Below the pieces are notes generated by a model that worked only from the letters and a program-made list of their open reading frames with translations, did no database searches and was not told the origin of the DNA. Source: Acidimicrobiaceae bacterium UBA2093 (lineage in GTDB: Bacteria > Actinomycetota > Acidimicrobiia > Acidimicrobiales > Ilumatobacteraceae). From it: DNA of 31,199 nt. Positions 1 to 8,193 of the stretch are shown piece after piece. The DNA is taken from NCBI GenBank assembly GCA_002331255.1, contig DCZD01000042.1:1-31199 (forward strand), given 5' to 3'. The translations under genes were made by a program, and so were the position numbers. Position 1 is the first letter of the stretch, and each line of letters starts with the position of its first letter.

Positions 1-1
1 T

Positions 2-340
2 CTCACTGTTGAAGGTCGGCGAGGCGACATGATCATCTCCGGAGGCGAAAACATCTGGCCAGAACCAATCGAACGCATACTCAGTGCAATGACTGGCGTG
101 CGAGACTGCGCAGTTGTTGGCGTCACCGACGCCGAATGGGGGCAGCGCGTCGTTGCAATTCTCGACATCGAAAGTGGTTCCCCTATGTCGTTGGAGTCCG
201 TTCGCGCAACAGTCAAGGAACGTCTACCGGCTTTCATGGCACCGCATGAAGTGTTCCATTTGCCAATTCCTCGTACTCCTTCGGGAAAGATTCAACGAAA
301 TCGCATCATCGCCGACATAGATCGACAATCACGTGCCTAA
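2..340 (+). CDS. Acyl-CoA synthetase / AMP-binding enzyme, C-terminal part (5' end outside window)
   Basis: This is the last ~112 residues of an ANL-superfamily adenylate-forming enzyme, open from the left edge. It begins in the hinge region with a GRRGDMIISGGENIWP stretch (core motif A8, where the C-terminal lid rotates between adenylation and thioester formation). It ends with TPSGKIQRNRI, where the Lys of GKIQR is the A10 lysine needed for adenylation. Family members activate a carboxylic acid with ATP and transfer it to CoA; the substrate pocket lies upstream, so specificity cannot be read. The stop overlaps the next gene's GTG start by 8 bases, which suggests translational coupling with the MFS transporter. 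Family assignment is firm; the substrate is unknown. Confidence 0.93.
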   Translation, partial: LTVEGRRGDMIISGGENIWPEPIERILSAMTGVRDCAVVGVTDAEWGQRVVAILDIESGSPMSLESVRATVKERLPAFMAPHEVFHLPIPRTPSGKIQRNRIIADIDRQSRA

Positions 341-1571
341 CGATAAGGCACCTTTGCCTCGTCGTTTCTGGATGCAATTTTCCGCCTCCGCTGTCTCGAA
401 TCTCGGAGATGGCATGAATGCGGCTGCGTTGCCCTTGCTTGCAATCATGCTCACGAACGACGCACGTCTCATCAGCGCAGTCACCTTCAGTGCAATGGTG
501 CCCTGGCTTGTCCTCAGCCTTCCAGCCGGGGTGTACATCGACCGCTGGAACAGATCCCGGGTCATGGTGGTAGCAAACTTCACACGAGCAGTTGTCTATG
601 CCGGAATCGCTTTTGGAATCGCGACTAACACCCTGAGTATCTGGGGGCTATTTCCATTACTAATCGTCATCGGCGCATGCGAAGTCTTCTTCGACATGTC
701 CTCGCAAGCCTTCCTGCCGTCACTTGTCAATGCAGATCAACTGCAGAGAGCTAATGGACTTCTCTATGCAATCGAGGTGGTCCTGAACTCATTTGTCGGC
801 CTACCGATCGGTGCTTGGCTGTTCGTGATTGCCAGTGGAGTTCCCTTCGGAGTAAACGGTGCGTCATTCGCACTAGCAGCACTGATTGTCGCACGCCTAT
901 CTCGCAACCTTCCCATTACTACGTCAGCCGCCAACGCAACACCCACGCGCTTCAAGGATGACTTCGCTCAAGGCATCACGTGGCTCTGGCGACATCGCCA
1001 GTTACGGACCCTCGCACTTCTACTCGGCGTCACGAATGGTGCCCTCACGATGAGCGAATCCATCTTTGTGAAGTTCGCATTTGAATATCTCGGCGTCGGA
1101 CCCCGCGGTTACGGCCTGTTACTCGCATTCGTGTCTGCCGGCGCCATGTTCGGTGGGCTCGTGGGCGACCGCATCGCCAACCGACTAGGTGCAACGGGTG
1201 CAATCATCTTTTCTTATGCGATCTTTGCGAGCACCGACTTTGTCCGCGCACTGTTCCCAAATATTGCAGTCGTGGTCGCAATGTCAATAACCATGGCTCT
1301 CGCGGGGACGGTCTGGAACGTGGTGACGGTCAGCTATCGACAACGCATCATTCCTGCACATTTGTTCGGCAGAGTGAACAGTGCATACCGCTTCATCGGT
1401 ACTGGTTCAGTTGCTCTCGGAGCGTTAATCGGCGGACAACTGGCTCATCACTTCGGCCTTCGTGCACCGTTTTTCGTCGGCGCCACGGTGACTGCCTTCG
1501 CGCTCGTTCTTGCATTGCCAACTCTCTTACGAGATGACTTCGTTCTGGTCGAGGCACCAGCGACGACCTGA
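333..1571 (+). CDS. MFS transporter (MFS_3 / EntS-like effector exporter type)
   Basis: A 412-residue, strongly hydrophobic protein with about 10-12 membrane segments and the basic cytoplasmic loop YIDRWNRSRVMV between TM2 and TM3, typical of MFS motif A. The overall pattern (short soluble N-terminus, NLGDGMNAAALPLLA in TM1, VGDRIANRLGATGA mid-protein) resembles the EntS/MFS_3 group of proton-driven exporters. It starts with GTG inside the last codons of the acyl-CoA synthetase, so the two are probably one transcript and the transported molecule may relate to that enzyme's acyl substrate (inference). It ends 11 bp before the convergent SDR stop. No substrate can be assigned. Confidence 0.88.
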   Translation: MPNDKAPLPRRFWMQFSASAVSNLGDGMNAAALPLLAIMLTNDARLISAVTFSAMVPWLVLSLPAGVYIDRWNRSRVMVVANFTRAVVYAGIAFGIATNTLSIWGLFPLLIVIGACEVFFDMSSQAFLPSLVNADQLQRANGLLYAIEVVLNSFVGLPIGAWLFVIASGVPFGVNGASFALAALIVARLSRNLPITTSAANATPTRFKDDFAQGITWLWRHRQLRTLALLLGVTNGALTMSESIFVKFAFEYLGVGPRGYGLLLAFVSAGAMFGGLVGDRIANRLGATGAIIFSYAIFASTDFVRALFPNIAVVVAMSITMALAGTVWNVVTVSYRQRIIPAHLFGRVNSAYRFIGTGSVALGALIGGQLAHHFGLRAPFFVGATVTAFALVLALPTLLRDDFVLVEAPATT

Positions 1572-1582
1572 CGACACATGGA

Positions 1583-2320
1583 CTAGGTGCTCTTGGCTCC
1601 TGCTCCACCGTCAATGACGTAGGTATCGCCGGTGATCCAACTGGCAGCATCTGATGCCAAGAACGTCGCCAAATTCGCGATGTCTTCTGGCTCACCAAGT
1701 CTCTTCGTGGGAAGTGCGGCCGCAAGCTTGTCACCCCAGTTCTCGACCAAAACGCCCGCAAAATCAGTCTTGACCAGCCCAGGAGCAATCCCGACAACAC
1801 GGGTCGGACCGAGTTCGGCGGCCAATTGTCGGGTGTAGTGAATGAGCGCGGCTTTTGTGAGGTTGTAGACGCCAAGACCTTGCTCGGCTCTCATGCCACC
1901 GACCGATGCGACGTTAATGATGACACCTGGCTTCTCCTTGAAAGCCGCACGCCACACGGCTTGACTCCAGAACACTGGTCCCTTCAAGTTCACTTGAAAG
2001 GTCTTGTCGTAACGCCCCTCATCGACATCCATCGTCGCGCCAAAATAAGGGTTGGTCGCAGCGTTGTTGACCAGAATGTCAAGGCCGCCGAACTTCTCTA
2101 TGGTCTCGCGCACCACCTCGTCAGCAACGGCGACGTCTCCCACATTTGCTGCACGCACAGCGACCGTTCCGTTGATGCCCTCGGTGGCTGACTCGTCGAT
2201 CTTGCGTGACACCATCATCACTTTGGCCCCCGACTCTGCCATGGTCTTTGCCATCGCGTGACCAATACCCCGCGACGCACCAGTGATGAGCGCCACCTTG
2301 CCTTCAAGTGAAATGTGCAT
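1583..2320 (-). CDS. SDR family oxidoreductase (FabG-like)
   Basis: A 245-residue classical short-chain dehydrogenase/reductase. It has the dinucleotide motif TGASRGIG at about residues 13-20, the NNAAT motif near 85-89, Asn111, and catalytic Ser139, Tyr152 and Lys156 in the YNLTK context. Strand 2 ends in VSRK, with a basic residue in place of the acidic NAD-type residue, so NADP(H) is the likelier cofactor. The C-terminal ITGDTYVIDGGAGA is the usual SDR end. It lies 10 bp downstream of the CorC-like gene and may be the last gene of the phoH-ybeY operon. No Shine-Dalgarno is visible before the ATG. The substrate is unknown. Confidence 0.92.
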   Translation of the reverse strand: MHISLEGKVALITGASRGIGHAMAKTMAESGAKVMMVSRKIDESATEGINGTVAVRAANVGDVAVADEVVRETIEKFGGLDILVNNAATNPYFGATMDVDEGRYDKTFQVNLKGPVFWSQAVWRAAFKEKPGVIINVASVGGMRAEQGLGVYNLTKAALIHYTRQLAAELGPTRVVGIAPGLVKTDFAGVLVENWGDKLAAALPTKRLGEPEDIANLATFLASDAASWITGDTYVIDGGAGAKST

Positions 2321-2330
2321 GCGCGCGACG

Positions 2331-3611
2331 CTAGTCGCTCGGAACGACCGGCGACACTCTGACCGCGACGATGCGTCGCCCAGCTACTTCTTCTGCCGCG
2401 AAACGCCAGCCACCTTGCTCGACAGCTTCGCCGATGACAGGAACGTGTTCGAGTGTGCCAAACAGAAAACCAGCGATCGTGTCCCACTCTTCGTCAGGCA
2501 GACGCGTGTCGAAGTGTTCGTTGAAATCTGTGATGCTCATCGCTCCAAGCACCAAGGTGTCGCCATTTGGCATCGGCCGGATCATCGTCTCGGTCTCGTC
2601 GAATTCGTCGACTATCTCGCCAACCAACTCCTCGAGACAATCTTCAAGCGTTACCAACCCGGCAATACTTCCGTATTCATCGGCAACTATTGCCAGGTGG
2701 AAGTGTTCGCGCTGCATGTCCCGCATCAACTTGGAGACTGGCTTGTTCTCAGGAATGACGATGGCTCGTCTCACAACTCCGGCCACAGCAACGCCCCCAT
2801 TGCCAGCGCGAACTTCTCTCATCAGATCCTTGGTGTAGACGATGCCGACAATGTCCTCGTGGTCGTCCATCTCTCGAAGCACCGGTAGGCGGCTATACCC
2901 ATCGCCCATCGCTACGTCCAAAGCGCGGTCGATGGTGACTTCATGATCGATCGCAACGACGTCAGGTCGTGGTGTCATGATTTCGCGCACCACCGTGTCC
3001 CCGAATTCGATGATTGATTCGATGAGCTCGCGCTCTTCATGTTCGATGACTTGTTCCTCGGCCGCCGCCTCGACAATGCCGAGAAGTTCTTGCTCACTGA
3101 CGAAGGGTCCTTCCTTCAGGCCCTTTCCGCGCACGATGATGTTTGTGAGTCCGATGAGACCACGCGACACTGCCTGCAGTGGCGCAAAGCCAACTAACAA
3201 CAATGTGAGTCGCGAGGTGCGCAGTGCGGCTCGTTCGGCATGCTGTACCGCGTAGGTCTTCGGTACTGCCTCGGCGAGAACGAAGAACACGACGACGTTT
3301 AACGCCACACCGATGATGACACCGGCCGTTCCGAACAGTCGTGCAGCAACCACACCGGTCAAAGTGGCCTGGACTGTCTGGCACACGTTGACTGTGAGCA
3401 GCAGCGGGTTGACCCAACGCTCTGGATGAGCGACCAGCTTGACCAACGCAACTCCACCCGTGGCACCAGAGTCAGCGAGAGCCGACGCTTTTGGCTTGCT
3501 CATTCGAGAAAGCGCCATTTCTGCAATTGCGAGAAAGATGAGAACGAGAAGCAACACGCCGATGGCGACCAGCATCCAGTAGTCGGCCGTTGTCGGTGCC
3601 GCGGCGATCAT
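2331..3611 (-). CDS. Hemolysin C/CorC-family membrane protein (CNNM-CBS-CorC_HlyC)
   Basis: A 426-residue protein in three parts. The N-terminal ~190 residues are a CNNM/DUF21 membrane domain with hydrophobic helices starting at YWMLVAIGVLLLVLIFLAIA. Two CBS domains follow (MTPRPDVVAIDHEVTIDRAL; then the VPENKPVSKLMRDM region ending in DEYGSIAGLVTLEDCLEE). The C-terminal CorC_HlyC domain contains LPDEEWDTIAGFLFGTLEHVP. Related proteins are implicated in Mg2+/Co2+ efflux or homeostasis, with CBS domains sensing adenine nucleotides. The ATG overlaps the ybeY stop by four bases (ATGA). The phoH-ybeY-CBS gene order is widely conserved in actinobacteria. The family is certain; the transported ion is inferred. 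Confidence 0.93.
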   Translation of the reverse strand: MIAAAPTTADYWMLVAIGVLLLVLIFLAIAEMALSRMSKPKASALADSGATGGVALVKLVAHPERWVNPLLLTVNVCQTVQATLTGVVAARLFGTAGVIIGVALNVVVFFVLAEAVPKTYAVQHAERAALRTSRLTLLLVGFAPLQAVSRGLIGLTNIIVRGKGLKEGPFVSEQELLGIVEAAAEEQVIEHEERELIESIIEFGDTVVREIMTPRPDVVAIDHEVTIDRALDVAMGDGYSRLPVLREMDDHEDIVGIVYTKDLMREVRAGNGGVAVAGVVRRAIVIPENKPVSKLMRDMQREHFHLAIVADEYGSIAGLVTLEDCLEELVGEIVDEFDETETMIRPMPNGDTLVLGAMSITDFNEHFDTRLPDEEWDTIAGFLFGTLEHVPVIGEAVEQGGWRFAAEEVAGRRIVAVRVSPVVPSD

Positions 3612-4147
3612 GATTCGTGCTCCTGTCTGAAACCTGAGGGTGCCGGTCCGCGCCAGTGGTGAGCAGTCAGATGCGCCAATTCCTGTTGACGCATGACAGC
3701 GGTTCGTTGTGGCTCATCATGGTCATGTCCGAGCACATGCAAGATTCCGTGCACAAGCAAGAGGGCCAATTCGTCGTCCGTAGTTCCGGCATGCTCAGGC
3801 GCTTGGCGTGTTGCGACGGCTGGACAGATGACAACGTCTCCGAGAATTAGCGGCGCATCGGAGATGTCGTGGTCCACTCGTGACGGTCCCCGTGTCACTG
3901 CGCCAGGTCCTTGCGCGACAGCTACTTCGAGTCCGTCCACGGGGAATGCCAATACGTCTGTTGGACCGTTTTTTCCCATGAACTGTGCATTCATTTCGGA
4001 GATCGCTGATTCATCGACGAATAAAACAGCGAGCTCCGCAGCTCCGCGTACGTTCTCTGATTGCAAGACGTCGAGCGACAGGCGCCTCCAGCGCTCGAGT
4101 TCTATCGGAACGTCGGATTGTTCATCCACACAGAACACCTCGGGCAC
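3608..4147 (-). CDS. ybeY: Endoribonuclease YbeY (rRNA maturation factor)
   Basis: A single-strand-specific, Zn-dependent endoribonuclease acting in 16S rRNA 3' maturation and 70S quality control. The metal motif HGILHVLGHDHDE supplies the three histidines (about residues 133, 137 and 141 of 179), and GPTDVLAFP is the family signature upstream. The reading frame is open to an ATG at 4201. I prefer the GTG at 4147 because GGAG lies 5 nt upstream of it and the protein then begins PEVFCVDEQ, like normal YbeY N-termini; the ATG adds 18 unlikely residues and has no ribosome site. A ~25-residue insert between TDVLAFP and the LGDVVIC strand makes it longer than the E. coli protein. It lies between phoH and the CorC-like gene and overlaps the latter by four bases. 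Confidence 0.94.
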   Translation of the reverse strand: MPEVFCVDEQSDVPIELERWRRLSLDVLQSENVRGAAELAVLFVDESAISEMNAQFMGKNGPTDVLAFPVDGLEVAVAQGPGAVTRGPSRVDHDISDAPLILGDVVICPAVATRQAPEHAGTTDDELALLLVHGILHVLGHDHDEPQRTAVMRQQELAHLTAHHWRGPAPSGFRQEHES

Positions 4148-4213
4148 ACCGTCTCCGCCGCTGCGCAGAGGTGCTCCGAGGCTTGGTTTGCCTTCGACCA
4201 TGTTGGAGTAAGT

Positions 4214-5197
4214 CTAATCCTTCTCGCGCTTGCTGGACTTACGAGTGGAGACACCCTTTTGTTCATAGGCCGCCACGATGTCTGCCACGATGCGATGGCG
4301 CACGACGTCGTCACGGTCGAGCTGCACAAACGCAAGACCGTCGATTCCTGTCAAGGTGCGTTCGAGGCCGACAAGTCCGCTTTTCCCGTTTGGGACGTCC
4401 ACCTGCGTGGCATCACCGGTGACAACAACTTTTGATCCGAATCCGATGCGCGTGAGGAACATCTTCATTTGCTCGGGTGTGGTGTTCTGAGCTTCGTCAA
4501 GAATGATGAATGAGTTGTTTAAGGTGCGTCCACGCATAAATGCAAGTGGCGCAACTTCAACTGCTTGCCGCTCAATTAGTTTTTGCGCCGCTTCCGGCTC
4601 GACCATGTCATAGAGGGCGTCATACAACGGTCGAAGGTAGGGGTCGATTTTTGCCATGAGGTCACCCGGCAAGAATCCGAGTCGTTCGCCGGCTTCGACC
4701 GCAGGGCGTGTGAGGATGATGCGCTGCACTTCGCGAGCGTTCAGCGCTTGCACCGCCATCGCCACTGCAAGCCAGCTCTTTCCAGTTCCTGCTGGACCAA
4801 TACCGAACGTGATGATGTTCTCGCGGATCGCATCGACATAGCGCTTCTGACCCGCAGTCTTCGGACGAACACTCCGACCACGGGCACCCTTTAAGACGTC
4901 GTCGGTCAGCACTTCGCTCGGTCGTTGGTCTGCGCGCACCATGGTGATGCTGCGATCGAGCACCGCTGCGTCGAGACGCTCGCCACGCTGCAAGAGAAGC
5001 ACCATCTCTTCGAAGAGCCGTCCTACCTGATGAGCACGTGGCCCGCTGAGTGCAACCTCGTTACCTCTCACTGAGACTGCGACGTCTGGGAATGCGTCCT
5101 CGATTCGACGAACATTCGCGTCACGCTGACCCAGCAACTCAGCAAGGAGATGCGTACCGGGAACGACAACTGTGACCGAGTGTGCTGTCGTCGTCAT
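4214..5197 (-). CDS. phoH: PhoH family ATPase
   Basis: A 327-residue PhoH-type P-loop protein. The N-terminal ~85 residues form the small nucleic-acid-binding domain; Walker A is GPAGTGKS at about 134-141 and Walker B is FIILDEAQNTTPEQMK, the PhoH signature. SKVVVTGDATQVDVP is the next conserved NTPase motif (sensor-type). Family members are RNA-associated ATPases/helicase-like proteins tied to YbeY by strong gene linkage, which is preserved here. Its ATG overlaps the stop of the GNAT-like gene (ATGA, 5194-5197), so expression probably depends on that gene's leader. The C-terminus is Lys/Arg/Ser rich. Confidence 0.95.
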   Translation of the reverse strand: MTTTAHSVTVVVPGTHLLAELLGQRDANVRRIEDAFPDVAVSVRGNEVALSGPRAHQVGRLFEEMVLLLQRGERLDAAVLDRSITMVRADQRPSEVLTDDVLKGARGRSVRPKTAGQKRYVDAIRENIITFGIGPAGTGKSWLAVAMAVQALNAREVQRIILTRPAVEAGERLGFLPGDLMAKIDPYLRPLYDALYDMVEPEAAQKLIERQAVEVAPLAFMRGRTLNNSFIILDEAQNTTPEQMKMFLTRIGFGSKVVVTGDATQVDVPNGKSGLVGLERTLTGIDGLAFVQLDRDDVVRHRIVADIVAAYEQKGVSTRKSSKREKD

Positions 5198-5784
5198 TCC
5201 TTCGAGAGGCTACCCACAGTCTCTGGTGCCGCGAGCGGTTGCGGGGCGAAGTCCAGTGCGAAATACCTCTGAGTGTTGAGCGGCAGCAAGATTGGCTCAG
5301 CCACCATGCGCGCCAGTCGGTGCAACAGTTCTGCTGCCCCACCGCTCTCCGACGGCTGATTGAACTCAGGTGTGTCAAACACAAGAAGAGCCCCGTCCCG
5401 CGCCTCTGCGGCAAGCGCCTGGCGCGCCAGAAGTGTCATCGATCCGCGAGCTTGATGTGCCGGGTCGACTGTGACCCACACGACGTAGTGCACTCGCCCC
5501 TCGCGTAAATGATCGGGGAAATGCTTGGCGAAATACTCAGTGCTCAACCAGCGCGTTGAACGAATATCGGTCGACACCAGCGTCATTCCGACAGGTTGGT
5601 CATCGTCCCAGGCCACCCACAGCCTGTTACTCGCGCTGCGCAACTGGTCATCAAATTCCCCGCGATCGAGCATCTCATGAGTTGGCACTTCCTGGGCAAC
5701 GGGGAGATACGAGCGGCGATAGAGCTGCCACAGACGTTCGATCAGCGAACGATCCGTTATCTCGCTGTGTCTGGTGACGTACAT
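5194..5784 (-). CDS. GNAT-like N-acetyltransferase domain protein
   Basis: A 196-residue protein starting MYVTRHSEITDRSLIERLW. The segment VHYVVWVTVDPAHQARGSMTLLARQAL fits GNAT motif A (a strand, then the Q/R-x-x-G-x-G/A acetyl-CoA pyrophosphate loop, here QARGSM, then a helix). WVAWDDDQPVGMTLVSTD resembles the preceding beta-hairpin. The substrate is unknown. The frame is open to 5898, but the extra 38 residues are encoded by hairpin-rich leader DNA (5801-5836), so I choose the ATG at 5784. It overlaps phoH by four bases and appears to be the first gene of the operon. Assignment to GNAT rests on motif A only. Confidence 0.72.
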   Translation of the reverse strand: MYVTRHSEITDRSLIERLWQLYRRSYLPVAQEVPTHEMLDRGEFDDQLRSASNRLWVAWDDDQPVGMTLVSTDIRSTRWLSTEYFAKHFPDHLREGRVHYVVWVTVDPAHQARGSMTLLARQALAAEARDGALLVFDTPEFNQPSESGGAAELLHRLARMVAEPILLPLNTQRYFALDFAPQPLAAPETVGSLSKE

Positions 5785-5800
5785 GGCGTTTGTCCGTTCA

Positions 5801-5840
5801 GTCGAACGAATTCGACAAAAGAACCCTCGCGGGTTCGAGG
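5801..5840 (-). promoter_or_regulatory. Tandem tetraloop hairpins in operon leader (attenuator-like)
   Basis: On the minus strand, GAACCC-GCGA-GGGTTC (5836-5821) is a perfect 6-bp stem with a GNRA tetraloop, directly followed by TTTT. Next comes GTCGAA-TTCG-TTCGAC (5816-5801), a second perfect 6-bp stem with a UUCG-type loop. The ATG follows 16 nt later. An alternative stem, CCTCG with CGAGG (5840-5836 with 5829-5825), overlaps the first hairpin and excludes it. The layout resembles a terminator/antiterminator leader; no ligand or leader peptide was identified. Confidence 0.5.
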
Positions 5841-5860
5841 CTGTGCCTCCGCCTGCTCTA

Positions 5861-5866
5861 ATTCTA
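5861..5866 (-). promoter_or_regulatory. Candidate -10 (TAGAAT) for the GNAT-phoH-ybeY operon
   Basis: TAGAAT on the minus strand fits the TANNNT pattern. It would start transcription near 5855 and give a leader of about 70 nt containing both hairpins before the ATG at 5784. No good -35 is visible. This is inferred from position and pattern only. Confidence 0.35.
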
Positions 5867-5913
5867 CGAGATGGTCCGCCACGTTTCTGGGCATCCACTA
5901 CGGTTCACGTGAA

Positions 5914-8193
5914 GTGAGAAAGTTCTTCGGGGTCCTGTCATGGCTGGTGGCCCTCGCCGGAGTGGGCGTCACACTCACCCATCTCCTCGCCGGCCCGCCG
6001 CTCGCCGACACCCTGTATCTGGCAGCCACCGCAGCTCTTGGGGTGTCATTGGTCATTTCTGCCATCGCGATTCGACCCGATCCGAAAGTGTGGCCCTTCG
6101 TCATGGCGATCGTCGCCTTCTCGGTAGCGGGTCAACTCTTCGATGATGCATATGCACTCACAGACACCCTGCATGTGTTCAGTGATGCCAGTTTCTTCAT
6201 CGTCCAATTCGTGCTCATCATTGGTCTTGTCATCGTGGTGAGCCAGCGCCTTGGTCATGACGCCAAGGGGGCTCTTGCCGACGGCGTGATCATCGGTCTC
6301 GGGGCCTGGGTTCTGGTCTGGGTGTGGTTATTGCAGCCGACATTCGGTGATGGCTCCGTGAGTTCCCTAACGACCGCATTTCGTGGTGCGACATTGGGCC
6401 TCAGCACCATCGTTCTGTTTCTACTCGCCACGTTGTTCTTTAGCGACGCCGTCAAGACCACATCGGTCATGCTCGGTGGGGCGGGCATCGCAGCGACGCT
6501 TCTAGGAGACGTTTTTTTCTCGGCGAATCTGCGCACAGACATCGATGTGTCCGCAGCAGTCGCAGATGCCCCGTACGTGCTCGGCTTGTTCTTCGTTGCT
6601 GCTTCGTTCCTACATCCGACAATCAGGGACATCACCGCACCAGCGACGCATCGTCAAGACCCACCACTTCTCACCCGTCTCGTGACCACGACACTCGCGT
6701 TGGTGTTGCCCATCGCCATCATCACCGCGACAGATGCACGCAACACCACTGACCGCGTTGTACGCACCATCAGCATTGTGGTTCTCGCTGCCGCGGTCAT
6801 CACGCGTGTCATCCAGAGCGTTCGAGACAACGCCAAAGCGCAAGCATCACTTCTGCGTGCCGCTCGCCTCGACTCGTTGACGGGACTTCCTAATCGAAGC
6901 TTGATGCTCGAGCACATCACACAAGCGATTCAAGAGTCATGGAAGTCGAAGCGCCAGCCAACGGTGCTGTTTATCGACGTCGACCGCTTCAAGAACATCA
7001 ATGACAGTTTGGGTCATCTGACTGGTGACGACGTCCTGTCCGCAGTCGCAAAGCGACTAACGAATGCCGTTACTCCGGAAGCAATTGTCGGACGAATCTC
7101 GGGCGATGAGTTCGTCGTTCTCGACCCATCGACCGAAACATCCACACAGGCCGTCTTGCTTGCTGAACGCGTCTTGGACGCCTTCAGAGAGCACATGGCA
7201 CTTCGACAGGGCGACATGTTCGTGTCAGCCAGTATCGGAGTCGCCATGGCGGAAAACGACGAGCAACTCACCGCCGAGGACCTGTTACGTCGTGCAGACA
7301 CCGCTATGTATCGAGCCAAAGATGCAGGGCGCAACTGCATCGCTCTCTATCACGATTCGATGCTCGAGCGAGTGTCGCAACGCCTGTCGGTGGAGACTGC
7401 TCTTTATCGGGCTCTCGACCGTCGCGAATTACGCCTCGTTCATCAACCGATACTCGACACCGAGATTGGTCTCGTCATCGGCTTCGAGGCCCTCATGCGC
7501 TGGACCCGCGAAGACGGCGACGTGTCGCCCGCCGAATTCATTCCAATTGCTGAAGAGACTGGAACCATCGTGCCCATCGGCTCGTGGGCGATCCTCGATG
7601 CTCTCACTCACTTGCGCCGATGGATCGACAGTGGAGTTGTCGGGTCCCAGACAACTATGTCCGTAAATGTCTCACCGCGACAGCTGCACGACCCCAATTT
7701 CGTCGCAGTTGTCAGCGAGGCCCTGTCGCGCTCGCGCATCGCAGCTGACCAATTGTGGCTAGAAGTCACCGAGAGCGTCATGATGACCGAGCCCGAGCAA
7801 GCGCTCAGTTCGCTCCGTCGGCTCGTGTCACTGGGTGTTCGCGTGGCAATCGACGACTTCGGCACCGGCTATTCCTCTTTGTCACTGCTACAACAGTTTC
7901 CAATTCAACGCATCAAGATTGACCGTGTATTCGTGAACAACTTGGCAGAGGATCAGAGCTCGCAGTCACTCGTACGCACCATCATCGCAATGGCAGATTC
8001 ACTTTCTCTCGACATCGTCGCCGAAGGTGTCGAAAATCGAGAACAGTTGCGCGCCCTATCCCAGCTTCGTTGCCACAAGGCACAGGGGTACCTCATCAGT
8101 CATCCGGTCTCTGTCGATGCCGTTCCGTCGACTGTCGCACATCTTGAAAACCACAGCGAGTGGTCTGCGCTACGGCGAGGGCGGCCCAGCTGA
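5914..8193 (+). CDS. Membrane GGDEF-EAL protein (c-di-GMP turnover)
   Basis: A 759-residue protein. About eight hydrophobic segments fill the first ~290 residues (from FFGVLSWLVALAGVGVTL to IVVLAAAVITRVIQSV) and form an unrecognised membrane sensor. The GGDEF domain follows with active-site RISGDEF at 394-400 (SGDEF variant) and no RxxD inhibitory site just before it. The C-terminal EAL domain begins with EALMRW at 525 and keeps NVSPRQL, EVTES, DDFGTGYSSL, KID, EGVE and AQGYL, so phosphodiesterase activity is likely intact and cyclase activity plausible. The frame is open to 5596, but that part is antisense to the GNAT gene. GTG 5914, just before the first membrane helix, is the best start. 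TACGGT lies 9 nt upstream of it. The 3' end overlaps the convergent sulfatase gene by 24 bp. Confidence 0.92.
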   Translation: MRKFFGVLSWLVALAGVGVTLTHLLAGPPLADTLYLAATAALGVSLVISAIAIRPDPKVWPFVMAIVAFSVAGQLFDDAYALTDTLHVFSDASFFIVQFVLIIGLVIVVSQRLGHDAKGALADGVIIGLGAWVLVWVWLLQPTFGDGSVSSLTTAFRGATLGLSTIVLFLLATLFFSDAVKTTSVMLGGAGIAATLLGDVFFSANLRTDIDVSAAVADAPYVLGLFFVAASFLHPTIRDITAPATHRQDPPLLTRLVTTTLALVLPIAIITATDARNTTDRVVRTISIVVLAAAVITRVIQSVRDNAKAQASLLRAARLDSLTGLPNRSLMLEHITQAIQESWKSKRQPTVLFIDVDRFKNINDSLGHLTGDDVLSAVAKRLTNAVTPEAIVGRISGDEFVVLDPSTETSTQAVLLAERVLDAFREHMALRQGDMFVSASIGVAMAENDEQLTAEDLLRRADTAMYRAKDAGRNCIALYHDSMLERVSQRLSVETALYRALDRRELRLVHQPILDTEIGLVIGFEALMRWTREDGDVSPAEFIPIAEETGTIVPIGSWAILDALTHLRRWIDSGVVGSQTTMSVNVSPRQLHDPNFVAVVSEALSRSRIAADQLWLEVTESVMMTEPEQALSSLRRLVSLGVRVAIDDFGTGYSSLSLLQQFPIQRIKIDRVFVNNLAEDQSSQSLVRTIIAMADSLSLDIVAEGVENREQLRALSQLRCHKAQGYLISHPVSVDAVPSTVAHLENHSEWSALRRGRPS

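Noticed and set aside
2331..5784. Calling the CorC/HlyC-like protein a hemolysin
   Set aside because: The name is historical; the CNNM-CBS-CorC architecture points to ion homeostasis, and nothing supports toxin activity.
5596..5913. N-terminal extension of the GGDEF-EAL protein
   Set aside because: It runs antisense through the GNAT-like gene and the hairpin leader and has no domain-like character; the protein makes sense from GTG 5914.
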